In this document: piece after piece, positions 23,714 to 35,903 of the stretch
How positions within the stretch are numbered: position 1 is the stretch's first letter
How the letters are laid out: each line of letters begins with the position of its first letter
From: Reticulascus tulasneorum
Lineage: Eukaryota > Ascomycota > Sordariomycetes > Glomerellales > Reticulascaceae
Assembly: GCA_001557505.1 (NCBI GenBank)
Contig: LSAX01000011.1
Location: 1,674,001-1,738,000, forward strand
DNA length: 64,000 nt
Direction of reading: 5' to 3'
Program-made: the position numbers and the translations under genes
The notes under the pieces: model-generated
Database searches by the model: none
What the model was told of the DNA's origin: nothing
What the model saw: the letters and a program-made list of their open reading frames with translations, nothing else

Positions 23714-26700
23714 ATCCCAGGATTTGGGGGCAAAAGGATCCGGTAGACTGTTGAAATGCCGAAATCTGAATCTTGAAAATCAAAGAGTCAAATACTATGC
23801 TCTGCTCTTGCGATATGTTGGTCCGGGAGGTGATATAATTGTTCCACAAACAAGACTGCCATGTGGAGCTGAATTTCCATGTGACTTGTCCCGTGTTGTC
23901 CACACTCTATTTAACAAAAAGGCCAGCAAGCACGACATTCGAACTTCGTGAATAGCGCTGTCTACGTGTTCGTATCACTACCTAGCGCCTACCACGAGAG
24001 ACCTTGGATCGCAGGGTTCTTTCGACGTAACATCTCAACATCTCAACGTTCTAGACCGCTTATAAAACCGCCCCGGTCGGTTTAGCCGCTTGCGACAGTG
24101 GGAAATATCCCCCCGTCGTGGGGACCCCCATGCTCGCAGGCAAGCTTAGCCGCAGTTACCAGAAATTAAGACGTCAATTGGCTAAAAGAGGGCGTCAGGC
24201 GCATCTGCAACAGGGTACGGTTTTCGTCTAGTCGCAGGTGAGGCATGCACGGTGGGACGGATTTGGGAGGGTGTTCATGTACGATCGTGTTAGCCTCCCA
24301 TGCTTTGGTTCTTACCTGAAGCGGTGTGACAGGTCGTGCTATGTAGGTGGTATGTAGGTGAGGCGACGGGGAAGATCTAGATACAGTGTTTATCACATGC
24401 CCAAGTGTACAAGAAGGTAGCACGGAGGCCGATGCAGTTGAGCTCGAGATAGGTAAGGTTTGTAGCTGCTACTCGGAGTACATTTCTTAGAAGCTGAGAT
24501 GAGTACCACCATTAGAGGCTTTGAGATACCAGGCATGTCATCAGCACATTTAGTGCAATATCTGGGACAACTTTCACCGGAATCACGCTATTGAAGACCG
24601 CTCAAATACACAGACCAAGTCACCTGCTAGGTATGTCAGTTTATACAGTCCGCATACGGGATAGCCAGGTGGAGTTGAATGGTCACGGCAATTCAAGGCG
24701 CCATAAATCGACAGGTCCTGATTTCACATGGCAGCAGCCGGGGTAGCTAGCCAGTAGTCCAAGCCAAGCGGCCCTGTCGTTGTCGGCCCAGTCCCATTCC
24801 ACTTCGGCTCGCGCTCGACCGGGCCCAGGCGCTTCATCCGCCCCCCGGGGCTCGTGCTGGATTGTTGGGTCTCGCCGGGTTTTGCATGAATCCCTGGGCT
24901 GGGTTCGTACAGGTGTCCCCCAGCGATTCGTGGGATTTGAAGAGAAAAGGGCGGAGGGAAATCAGTAGTGTCTCGGGGAGCGGATATACACGAGCTTGGG
25001 AAAGACACATTTTGTTCCCGCTGTGGGGGGACGAGAAGGGACAATGGCTGACCGCAGGCTATGTAATAGTACGATTCTAATTGCGGACGATAAGGATAAT
25101 TTCGTGAGGAGCAAGTGTATTTCCAAGGCCGAGGAGGCACTGCATAGATAGTTGGCATTCACAGAAACAGATACGTACCGCATCCTATCCATACTCCCTC
25201 GCATTGACAGCAGTACAACGACCAGCGGGTTTCTGGAAACGCCTCTGGTCTCAACCTGATGTTGCAACGAAGTCCATGGGGCTCGTGACGCTGACTTATT
25301 CCAATTTCATTAGGCTCGATGTCAACATGCTATGCATCCCTGCCGAGGCGGCCGTTTTGTGGAATCCGGCGCGAAAGATGTCCAGTATACATGCATCCCC
25401 ATGGGATGGGCCATGCTCGTTGAGAGAACGGCATGCGCCAGGGGGGGTCTTTTAAACGGAGAACGAGAGCCCGACAGGAGGTTAGACATGTCCGGTTTCC
25501 AAGGCAATTGGTTAGACGAACAGTGGCTGCAGCGGCCCCAATAGTTTCAACTTCCGAGCTGGCCTGACTGGCTTGTAGGAGAAAGGGAGATGTAAACCTG
25601 ATGGCTGGCGCCAGCAGAGCAAACTTAAGACGGTGAACGGTGGAGGGTGGAGGGTGCAGTTGGTGAGCCACAGAGTCCGCATTAGGGAGGTCGCATACAG
25701 CATCCGGCGCCATTTTCTGGAAGCTACGGCACTGTAGACACTGTACTTATTAGCGAGGGTCCACGGTAGGCTCCCGACTTCACCCCCCTTAAGTTAGGTA
25801 GGTAAGGTAGTTATTACCAAGGCACCCGACCTAAGCACCTTGAGGGAGATAGGTAAGGTAATAATAAGGTAGCCATCGAACGACGACCCAACCTGAGGCG
25901 CCGCATCAGCCAAGGGAGCCCAAGCAAAAGATAGGTTGGCAGTCTGGCCGTCAGTTCAACAACAGCCGCGGCCCCGCGAGGCGGACTCCTGACTCAGAAC
26001 TCCCTGGCCCGTGGCGCCCTCTTCACCGAAGCTATCTCATGATGATACCATACCCCATGGGACTCGTTAGGCACAGGCCCGGCAGGATCATGCCATGCTA
26101 CTACTGTATGCCATGCCAGCCATGCCGTTCGGGCTTGTCTCCTTGCTTTCTTATCCCGCTTACTAGTAGGCATGTATGTAGACTAGCCGGTCCCAAGGGG
26201 AGGCCAAATCGACGGGGCCACCACACACCCCACGGTGAATGACCAGCATGTCTGTCGGGTGGTGGTGGTGAATGAGTAAGTTGCCTGCATCCGTCCGGGC
26301 TTGCCAGCAGACTATTATTATTATTACTACTAGGCAATTAGACAAGTTGGAGTCGCTATCCTTGGAAAATACCACCTCCAGCACCCCATCCCAACCTGCA
26401 GGCCGGGGCGTTCGTTGCAACTCGCATGTGCATGGCCAGGCCTACCTACATACATACTACATAGCCGGGGCCGGGATACGTATCGTCTGGGGCCTGGCAA
26501 TCGCCATATTTAATTCCGGATCTGCTGCTCCTGGGGCAGTCCAGTCTTCGTCTCCCTTTCTCTTCTCCCTTCTCTTCCTCTCTGTCTTCCTCTTCCCGGT
26601 ATCTCTGACTCGTGCAAAATCGTCCCATAATAACGTCACCATAACCCTCCGTGCAGGATCTCGATCGCTGTTCTCGTCGCCCTTCTCGCAGCTCCCACCA

Positions 26701-27259
26701 CCCCCCAACGTTGATCGACCAAGGTTCACCACCCCGGTAAACGCTAAGAAATCGACCTTCTCGCTTCGTCTCTACCTTTCCCCGTTTTCGGAGCCTCGCG
26801 CGTGTGCCTCGTCATAGGAATTGGCGCCTAGGCCATTCGACAAGGGAATAAGCCCATATTCCACAGGTCCAGCAGCCACCAGCCCATACGAGGTACATTT
26901 GTATTCAGCTTTAAAGCCCGTTTCGCCTCGTTGACTCTTCGATCACACGAGGTACGTTTTTGTCATAATCTGTCTCCGCTAGCCTGCATTGGCGCCTGGG
27001 CTCGCATTCTTAATAATACGCGTCTACCCCCCCCCCCCCCCCCCCCGCTGTCCCGGGTCGAACTTTCGAGATTACCTTAGTAGGATTATCCCACTGACGA
27101 ATTCGCCTCAGCCTTTTGCACTAGACATCTGCCTCGCCCGACCCGGCTCCTTCCTAACTCTCTTCCTCTCAACAACCAGCCTTTTGGACCTCCACCAGAT
27201 ACTGTCCCGGCATATTACAGGACTCTTGTTTCCTCCATCACCAACCAACAGATCCCATC
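23714..27259. other. Long intergenic region upstream of the AN1 zinc finger gene
   Basis: About 3.5 kb without a supported gene. It contains a GC-rich foldable segment (about 24065-24145), clustered AGGTAAGGTA motifs at 25789-25868 and, near the right end, pyrimidine-rich sequence with a run of 20 C at 27027-27046 that is probably promoter or 5' UTR of the AN1 gene. No tRNA was recognised. Confidence 0.5.
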
Positions 27260-27564
27260 ATGCCTCAGAAACGAATCCGATGCACCGCTAAGGAGTGCAA
27301 GGATGCTGCACAACGGATAGTCGGGGACTGCGGCTTCTGCAACGGCCACTTCTGCGGGAAGCACCGGTTGTTAGAAGACCACAAATGTGACGGCTTGGAA
27401 GACGTACGTGAACCCTCTGCTTGCTGGCTTCTTGGCCTGCACAGCGTCTTGCGAGGCGAAGGCGTGCTGACATGAGTTTGAAATTGTAGTGCAAGAAGCA
27501 ATCCCACGAGAGGAACGCCGCGCAGCTCGAATCGGAGCGGACGCAGGTCATCAGGGGCGTATAA
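27260..27564 (+). CDS. Small AN1-type zinc finger protein
   Basis: Two exons (27260-27403, 27490-27564) give 72 aa. Almost the whole protein is one AN1 zinc finger: the cysteines of CTAKEC, then CGFC, then a CGKH block and the final HKC with DCKKQ. The order C-x4-C...C-x2-C-x4-C-x2-H-x5-H-x-C fits the AN1 pattern. The C-terminal 25 residues form a charged helix-like tail ending in VIRGV. Larger AN1 proteins bind ubiquitin or the proteasome and Cdc48 (yeast Cuz1, Tmc1) in arsenite and heat stress. Whether this short stand-alone form does the same is inference. It converges with the NTH1 gene. Confidence 0.88.
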
Positions 27565-28535
27565 GGGAACGGCTACGAATCTCGCAATCCCGAATCAGAT
27601 ATGCACGACCAGGACCCAGCGATACAGGCGTGGGCCGACCGATGATGGACGGCCATGCATCGAGTAGATGTCGACACTTTTACATTGTCACGAACCGGCG
27701 CCTCACCAGAATCCAAATGTCTCTTTGGCTTCTTCTTGCGACTCACGACGAGATCGCCATCCTTAATTCAGCGGAGATGAGCTCCGTCAAACCACGATTG
27801 TATTGTATTCTAGTTTTTAGGTTTAGGTAGTCCCTCCGCAAGGCGTCCCGGAGCATCGTCATCACAGGTTTATTCCCAGCGAACGTTTTAGGTGGCTGGC
27901 GATTACAAATTTGGGGTTCTATTTTATCCCATATTCCTCACTCATGACCTCTTTTCTTGATCTTCAGTTTCTCTTCCATGAGTCGGGTCGGCCGGGGACG
28001 AAGGGGGGGGGGGGGGTCACGAAGAACACACGATTACGTTTCTCTGGGTAAGGCGCCTGATTGGGATATACCTCGCTGGGCTCATATTTGTCTGGGCATT
28101 AAATAGCGGGCTTTGTAATACTACGTACCTCATTTCGAATAATTATTTGGCCCATCCATCGACGGCCGTTATCCCACGTCACGCTGACGGGCGGGATGTT
28201 CCTGTTTCCCACATGTGATGATGCTGACTCGCAGCGAAATGGCGCGAGATGCTCCGTGGACACCGGCTTATCTCCGATATCGTATCGGGCCACCACCGCT
28301 CTCGAAAAGGACAGCACAATCGGCCGCGGTGGACGCTGCCCGAGTTGAGCAAGTATAGGGTAGCAATATGCCGCATGGCGCGCTAATTGAACATATGGGC
28401 AGCAAGACGTCTTCATGCATCGCTACGTGGCTTGCCCAAGCCGTCCACGGGATATCTGTCGTGCTCTGTCTTTGCCCACCCCGGTATTGTCCCCGGCAGT
28501 GGGCTTCCAATTCCGGCTTTAGGGCCGCTGTCCCG
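27565..28535. other. Convergent intergenic region between AN1 and NTH1 genes
   Basis: About 970 bp of 3' flanks. It holds a run of 14 G at 28003-28016. No gene or RNA is recognised. Confidence 0.5.
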
Positions 28536-29815
28536 CTATCTCGCCGTAATGTCCTCGCTGGAGACTTTATCCTCAACCACCAATTCCTCCTTGATATTCT
28601 CCGTCTTGACAACCGTGTCATTGGCCTCCGCCTTGAGTTTCTGTTCCCTGAGCTTCCGCCCATCGCCGACCTTCTTCCGATCCGCGGCTTTGCATAGGCC
28701 CCGCAGACCGAGCTCGCAGTCGCCGCATTTTCGGCCGACCGGCAGGCAGGTGGTCTGCCCAAAGCCGACGAGCAGCCAGTTGATCTCGCTCCACTTGTCC
28801 TTCGGCAGCCATGATTGCAGGGCGAGCCTCGTCCCCTCCGGCTGGTTGGTCTTGTTCCACCCCCACATGTTCGTGATGCGATGCACGTGGACGTCGACGC
28901 CGATGCCTTCAGTTCGGTTCCAGGCTCTGGACAGGCACAGGTATGCCATCTTCGGCCCCACGCCCGGGAGCGAGGTGAGACCTTCGATGGAATCTGGGAT
29001 GTCGCCGTTCCACTTGTCTCGCAGGATGACTGCGGCCTGTTTGATATATCTGTTGCCATTTATTAGCATCCGTCACATCGAATCTGGCTTGTTCGAGTAG
29101 CGTACTTTGTCTTATTATTGTGAAATCCCACGATCCAAATGAGCTCGTTCAGTAAAGCCGGCTCAACGGCTAGTATATTGTCCAGGTTGAGCCCAACAGG
29201 ACCGCCGGGTTTGTGCGCCGGCAGTTCGGTCTTCAGGCGTTGCATTGCGACCGCATTCGTGGTGTCCTTCGTCTGACTCGAAAGCATCAGTGCAATAAGG
29301 GTATGAAACCTTTGAACGAGCGGGCTGGCCTTCGGGTCGGCCAGTCGCTCACAACCCATCGTGTCTACCGCCGCGTTGCGAGCAACGCCGTTGAGCCGCA
29401 TATCCTTCACCAGCTCGTACATCTCCTCCCAGTCCGACGGCGGCTCAATCTTGCTCGCTCCATTCTCGCCCTTGATCACACGAACGGGCTTCCGTGCCTT
29501 TCGTTGTGTCGCGGCCGGTGATGTCACCACATCAGCTTCTATCTCCTCCGTCTTAACATATGCAACCGGCGAACCCGCCTTGATTCGCGTGGTCGTGACG
29601 CGCCTTCGCTTCCGGCTCGTAGTCGTGACAGCATCCTCGATATCTGACCCGAAACTCAATTCCGTAGCCGTCGATTCGGGCGTCGGGGCCGAGTCATTGT
29701 AAGCGAACCGCGCGAGCGAGGAGCGCGTCGTGCGACGCGGTGGCGAAGGAGAGGTGCTGTGTGCCATTGTGTTGAGCAGAGCAGCAGTTTCCTTCGAGAC
29801 CCGAGAAGTCCGCAT
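28536..29815 (-). CDS. nth1: Endonuclease III homologue (bifunctional DNA glycosylase/AP lyase)
   Basis: Two exons (29106-29815, 28536-29049) give 407 aa. The first 130 residues are basic, Ser/Pro-rich and contain KRRR-type nuclear localisation candidates. The helix-hairpin-helix reads [11 protein letters not shown] with the expected Schiff-base Lys270, and the catalytic Asp is Asp289 in VDVHVHRI. A [4Fe-4S] loop follows: Cys338, Cys345, Cys348 and Cys356, spaced x6, x2, x7; the bacterial and human enzymes have x5 in the last gap. Role: base excision repair, removing oxidised pyrimidines and cutting the abasic site, in nucleus and possibly mitochondria. The C-terminal 40 residues are charged and not conserved. 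The ATG at 29815 is the first in frame; the longer frame begins with GTG. Confidence 0.93.
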
Positions 29816-30330
29816 GTTTGGAGTCTGAAATCGCAAGATCACCACCTATGCACAATGCAGCGCGTAACATGGTTTTGTGTCGGAATGCTTGAAAGATAGC
29901 TGATGACAAAATTTAACTTTTCTGTAGGTCTAGGACTCTCCTTAAACCCATAGCGCCGGGACCCCTGAATTAGCGAACCAGATTACCGGGACATGCACCC
30001 TTGTTCCCCGAGACTTGTCCCGCTGCGGACTGTCGGCAGTGCAGATGGTTGTCAGCTTCTTGGAGAAAGGGTGTGATGGCTGCTTTAACCAGTATTCGTC
30101 CGATTTAATCCGAATACTATTGCATCGTATACATACAAGCATAGACGACGGCATTCTCTGTCTCGGAATCATTGTAAGAGTAAAATCAGTTGGGCGGACA
30201 CGGATAGCGTGGAACTTCCCATTGAGGAGAAGCATGGCCAGAATGAGGATGAGGAAGCGTAATTCCATGCTCAGTATTAATTGACTACATTAAGTGCAGC
30301 TATCATCATTATCATCTCTGTCCTAAGGAC
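29816..30330. other. Intergenic region between NTH1 and REX3
   Basis: About 515 bp between two minus-strand genes: the 3' end of REX3 and the promoter of NTH1. A short plus-strand ORF (30015-30284) is not protein-like. Nothing else is seen. Confidence 0.5.
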
Positions 30331-32330
30331 CTAGAGTGACCCCTCCAAAAACTCTGCCGTCAATTGTCCTTCATTACTGTTCAATCCTTGAGGAGGAACA
30401 AATCCGCCATCTGCACCAATCGTCCATCCTTGAAGCTTTATGGTTTTCCATTCCTCCATCACCTTCAATCGGACCAAATCCCCAGCAGCTCTCGCATCCT
30501 CTGCACTATCGTGGCCTTGGGCCTTACCGACCGCCTCAACTTGTATCTTCTTGTTAAGGAGAGTCTCCATCAACATCTTTAGGCCGTAACGGTACGGTAG
30601 ACCACGTTTGTGAGGGAAGAGGAGGACCGTATCAATGAGCGTCGGGTGAATCATCCGCACCGTGTTGAGGTCATTTTCGAGGCCATGACCGATCAGCGGT
30701 GTCTCCGGCGCAATTAAAGAGAATAGCAGGTCACGGGCGATTTGCGGTGACGAGACAATCTTCATCCTCTTCTTCGTGGTCTCGGAATCAGAATCTCCAC
30801 TATCAGATGATGATGATGACGATGAAGGTTTATGGGAGTCTCCAGCGCTCCACGGCTCCGCAGACGCCATATCTTCTGGCCATACACCAGAATATCTCGA
30901 GTTCAGATCTAGGATCTCGCCCACGGGCTGAACAAGCACGTCAAGGAGCACTTTGCCCTTCCGCCAAGATGTTGCGGTCAGGCGGACAAGCTCCAGCCCA
31001 TGTACGGTATAGCACATCTCGCAGTCAAAGCAAACCGCTCGATCTGTGGGTGCATGTGGGTTTGCAGGTGTCTTAGCAAAGTTGACGATCGTTGCAAGTC
31101 GCTTAGCATCTGAAGTCTTAAAGACGTGGTTGGGGCTGATGAAGCATCCAGCCGAGTCTCCTACCGCCTGGCCACAGCATCGGTACCGTTTTTGTTGCTG
31201 CGATCTATCCCCAGGCTGTCGTTCTGGGAAATAAGTCTTGCCGTAGTGATAGTTGCAGGAGCCGCCAGATGCGAGAACTCCATCCTCCTCCCTGCGACCA
31301 GGAAAGACTTGAAATCGTTGATCGCATCGATCACACTTCTCCCAGCCTTTTGAGGCTTCAAGCCCTTGTCGCGCCTTCTCAATATCTTCATCTTGAGGCA
31401 CTGAAGAAACGTAACCATGAGCTGATAGGTCTTCAACAGGCGTGATGAGCCGTCGCAGAAATTGGGCCTCTTGTTTCGAGTTCAAGCCGGTATCAACCTT
31501 CCTTGGCGGACCGAGCGGTTGCTTCTCTGGCTTCCTCTTCTGCGATTGTTGCTTCTTCTCGGCGACTCTCTCATCCTTCCACTGGCCAACAGTCATTCGC
31601 TTGTACTGCATGATGCGGTTCTTAATGACATTAGAGTATATAGGTGCTTTTTCGATCGCGATTTTCTCTTCTTCGTCAAGAGCCCTCCAAGTAAGCTCTT
31701 GATCTGACAATACTAGTTTAGATTCCTCGTTATTGGCATCCTTCTTGAGTTCGTCGTTTAGACGTGTAAATTCTTGATATATCATCTTGAGCAGCTTGTA
31801 TCTCATATCATGGCCAGCAGGGGCAGATTTGAGCAAGCGCGGGTTGAGTGACTCTGCCTTTCTGGGTTTGGGTGGCTCTGGCGTGTTGGGATTGGTGGAG
31901 GTTGAGGCAACTGTGTGTGGTGTCGAAGGTGAAAAAGAACCAGATGGATCGACAGTAGTGGAAGAATTAGAGGACGGGAGAGCAGCAGATGATCGTTTTG
32001 CAGGTGTAGATGGTCTATGTACTGTAGTCGGTCCGGGGGTGGCCCTTTTAAAAGGTAGAGGCGGAGGTGAGATGGGACGAGCAAGACTTGACACTTTGTC
32101 ACCTGCAGGTGACGTGGAGCTCGAGCCTTCCTCCTTGTCATGGCGAATCTTCAGACGTTTTTGAGGCCCCCCTGGCTGCCATCTAGTGTTCGCTTTGGGG
32201 TTTCTGAATCTACTGCCATTGGCGTTGATGTACCTAGATCCTTGTCTTTATCATGCTTGAAAAGACAGAGGAACGCTGTACAGTTGTCCCCTGCCGGACA
32301 TGGGATGTGTTTGAGAGCGACGAACGACAT
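30331..32330 (-). CDS. rex3: RNA exonuclease 3 (DEDDh family)
   Basis: Modelled as two exons (32234-32330, 30331-32171), 645 aa. The N-terminus MSFVALKHIPCPAGDNC, followed by a second Cys pair and a CLFKH block, is a CCCH-like zinc finger typical of fungal Rex3. A second putative zinc site follows at about 312-375 (CDRC ... CNYH ... RCC). The exonuclease domain has the DEDDh motifs FDCEM (Asp415, Glu417), GHGLENDL and GHDSAEDA. Role: 3'-5' exonuclease in RNA maturation, in yeast for RNase MRP RNA and, redundantly, snRNAs and snoRNAs. The 62-bp intron is uncertain: the frame stays open through it and only breaks at a G6 run (32167-32172), so a one-base length error or polymorphism there would remove the need for an intron. 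Confidence 0.85.
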
Positions 32331-34455
32331 TGTAGTTCATGAACCAGCACCTTGGAGAGAGGCTTTGGCGGTTTTGAGCTCTTGACCGAGCAGTATTGAA
32401 GTCCAGAGACTAGCAAAGCACACCGCCCTACCAGCCAGTTGTCGTCCTCTTAAGCAACGAGTGGTCTTTCGTTGAAAGCCCCAAATAGGTACCTAGCAGA
32501 ACGATAAAGGCAAATAAAGTATCCTTGCGTGAAAGCAGAAAGGCACGGAGCCAACGGATGCTCTTTGCAAGACTTGATCAGGCAAGCTTTTGCCTCGGTG
32601 TCTTGACGATTGGTTTCATCAAATGAGAGTCCTTTACGTGTGTGTTACCAAGAGCGTATAGTCCCAGGATTAGATAGCTCGAATGAGGCACGGCTTTGCA
32701 AATCCGGGGATGTATGACGATCCTAAGACGATGAACCTGGGTCGATCCAAGCCGGAGAAGTCAATCGATCAGGATTGCATGTGAGCCCAAACAATGTGCT
32801 CGTGTAGGGCAGTGACAATGGAGGCATTTGTTGTCTGTTGACTGTCTCTCCTATTCCAAGATGAGGAAGTAGTGCATTATGCCATTACTTTGCCGAGAGG
32901 TAGAAATGTATCAGTTTTTGTCTCGGATATCGTCTCGGAGAAGACGAAGTGGTTACAGCCTGGACAATTGAGGACTCGAGATTAGGTAAGCCTGCTGTGG
33001 CCGTGGCGCATTAATGTCAGGGGCTCTCTGGCTTAAAATAATTAGCCCAACATGGAGCGCCACAACCCACTGCACTAAGTCAACTGCCTTGCCTGCCCTG
33101 ACCACGCCATGAAGGCATTCCTCCTCCCCATACATATTAAAGCGTTCCAGCCCCTGACCTCATTGAAACATAGGGTGCTACTGAGCAGATTATGGGCTCC
33201 CGGGCAGACGGGGGACCAAAGGAGATGAACTAAGAGGACTGAGTTAGGTACACAAACATGCCAGTAGTCGACGTGGTAGTACGGCGGCTGTGGCAGACGT
33301 AATACTCTTTACCTCTCTAGATGAAAGAGAGGTAAGACTTAGGACGAATATCTTGGGTATGTACTGAGCATACTCACTGCATTTCGTACATAATATTTCG
33401 TTGGAGACTTTGATGAATGTGTTGGGTATTGTCTTACGCATTTCGCGATAACTATTACATTCCTACTTTCGTAAATTGCCACCTACGTATCCAAGTCGAC
33501 TTCCGGTAGCTCAGTTTCTTTGTCACGCAGGCACTTGGCGAGGAAAGACGCGAACGGCCATTCTTCCTTGAGCCCACGTAGTCCAACCGCAATTGTTGAA
33601 CTCCGCATTTGACAGACCCTCAAAATCCTTTCAAATCTGGGCGCTGATAAGGACTGACGACCGATGTCAAAGTCCAGGTACCAAGACGACCAAGACCGTT
33701 GAAGGACCTTGTGGCTGCGTGGCTTTCCTGTCGTGATCCAGTGTCTGGACATCTCAATAATGGCAGTGTGAAGCGCATCCCCTTTATCAAAAGAGATGCC
33801 CAGGACAATCTATATGATAAGCTGCGCCTTTCCGATGGAACGACTTCATTCTCGCCCTGTAGTTTTGCTATATCATGAATCATCACAGCATGCATGACTC
33901 CTTCCTGGCTAGGTTAATGTGTACCGGTGCTATAATTGATTCTCAGCCTTGCCAGTTACTTAAATGTTCTATGTCGTCACTGATCCAATCCGACGGTTCC
34001 TTGTCAAATTGTTGAGCACCTTACCTAAATTGGACCCTCCCCCACCGCTAATTTTTATTTTGGATTTGTCTAGGCAAACAAGTTGGCTGCATAATCGGAC
34101 TCGCCTATCCTAGTGTCCCGATTTGGCACTGCCAGCAGGTCAGGTTGTCATTGGATGTCACTGAATTCAGGGACTTAGGTGCGCTGTAACTCTTTCTCGC
34201 CGCCGGCGATAGGGGACTTCTGCACCTGCAGAAGGCACCTGAAATGGCGAGCCACGCGGCCTTCGGGGATATACCCAACCCCGAACTCCAGCTCGTGGGC
34301 TGTTTCCAGCGGGTGGGTGTTCTAAGGTGGAATGATGAATTTAGTCCGCGGACTTCCCACTCTTCCGCAAGACGTTTCAACTTCCAGACTTCCCAAAATT
34401 GCTTCCTGTGTTTTGCTCAATAAACCGATCCCTAATTGATAACTACACCTGCATC
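32331..34455. other. Divergent intergenic region between REX3 and the DUF676 gene
   Basis: About 2.1 kb. It contains one protein-like fragment (33483-33809, listed separately) and an AGGTACCT motif at 32488-32495. Otherwise nothing is supported. Confidence 0.5.
33483..33809 (-). pseudogene. Possible terminal exon or gene remnant of unknown function
   Basis: A minus-strand frame of 108 codons begins right after a good splice acceptor (ATATAG ending at 33810) and runs to a stop at 33483. Its translation looks protein-like, with the segments IVLGISFDKGDALHTAIIEM and FASFLAKCLRDKETELPEV. I could not find a convincing upstream exon with a start codon, and I recognise no domain. It may be the last exon of a weakly conserved gene or the relic of one. 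Confidence 0.3.
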
Positions 34456-35903
34456 ATGGATTACACTGGCGGTACCACCGAGGCCGAGCACCTCTGCGTG
34501 CTGGTTCATGGGGTGCGTATTGATCAGGAGACATCCTTTACTGTTCTTGTAAGGCTGACTTTGCGCCGCTGCGCCGATCTAGCTCTGGGGTAATCCTAAC
34601 CACATGGCCAATATTGCCAAAGGATTGCGAGCCCAATACCCTGCCGACAAGCTCTATCTCCTCCTCGCGAAGCGCAACAGCGGCAGTTTCACTTACGACG
34701 GCGTCGAGCTGGGAGGCGAGCGGGTGTGCGCCGAGATCGAGGAGGAGTTGCGCATGATTAAGAGCAGGGGCGGCAACGTTACGAAATTGAGCGTCGTCGG
34801 GTACTCCCTCGGCGGCCTGGTCGCGCGATACGCTGTCGGCTTGCTGTATGCTAAGGGTATTCTTGATGGACTGGAATGCATGGTATGCCGCAACCCTGCA
34901 GGTAATATGAAGATGGAAGCTAACTAGTACACGTCAGAACTTTACAACTTTCGCTAGTCCCCACCTTGGCGTACGCTCTCCTCTGCGAGGATGGCACAAT
35001 CACATATGGAATATTCTAGGGGCCAGGACGCTGTCGACGTCCGGGCGGCAGCTCTTCACCATCGACAAGTTCCGCGACACTGGCCGACCCCTACTCGCCG
35101 TCATGGCTGATCCGAATTCCATATTCATGTCTGGCCTGAAGAAGTTCAGGCGACGCACGCTCTACACCAATATTGTCAATGACAAGAGCGCCGTGTACTA
35201 TACAACCGGGATTACCAAGACGGATCCGTACAGGAACTTGTCGAATATCAAGGTAAACTACCTGAAAGGCTACGAAGATGTCATCCTCGATCCCGCTTGC
35301 CCAGTCGCGCCTAAGCCCAAATTCGCATCGCCGGCAACGTTCTCCTCAGCAGTCGGCACGGGTATGCTGTGGATACGGCGAATACCCTTCTTCGTTGCGC
35401 TCGTAGTTTTCGTTCCCATTGGAATCGTGGCTTTCCTCGTCAACTCGCTGGTCCAGACTGTCCGCTCCACCAAACGCATCAGCCTCCACGAGAAAGGACT
35501 TGCGGGCGTACAAATTGAGGACTATCGAGGGCCGGTGTGGATCAAAGATCTTCGCACCGAAGTTGAGCACGTGTATGAAACCCTCAACAGTTCTCAGAAC
35601 CAGGACTATCTCGGTACGGAGACCGAAGACGAACAGGACCTGGAGAACATGGACTCTGTAACCACCCAACTGTTGGCCAGAGAGAGACGGATGTCTCTTC
35701 CTACGCAACCGACCCTGGCACTGGCTCCATATCAGTTTCAGATGGTGCAGGCTTTGGATGCTGTCGGCTGGAGAAAGTATCCTGTGTGGATCCACAATGA
35801 TAGACACAGCCATGCGGCGATGATTGTACGATGGGAGAAGAAGTCATTCAGCGAGGGTAAAGTGGTTCTCAAGCATTGGCTGAATGAGGAGTTCTTGATT
35901 TGA
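34456..35903 (+). CDS. DUF676 serine esterase / lipase-like membrane protein
   Basis: Three exons (34456-34512, 34583-34882, 34938-35903) give 440 aa. The N-terminal half is an alpha/beta hydrolase of the DUF676 (putative serine esterase) family: HLCVLVHGLWGNPNH with the oxyanion HGLWG, the nucleophile elbow VVGYSLGGLVARY (Ser94), and TTFASPHLG. A hydrophobic segment at about 270-290 is a likely membrane anchor. A conserved C-terminal block HNDRHSHAAMIVRW may supply the catalytic His. Yeast relatives are Rog1, YOR059C (Lpl1, a lipid-droplet phospholipase) and YDL109C. The exact substrate is unknown. The first exon stops exactly after the VHG motif, so single-ORF annotation would lose the start. 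Confidence 0.9.

Noticed and set aside
32234..32330. REX3 start at the GTG at 32094 with no upstream exon
   Set aside because: The upstream ATG at 32330 opens a CCCH-like zinc finger typical of Rex3, so the longer model is better.
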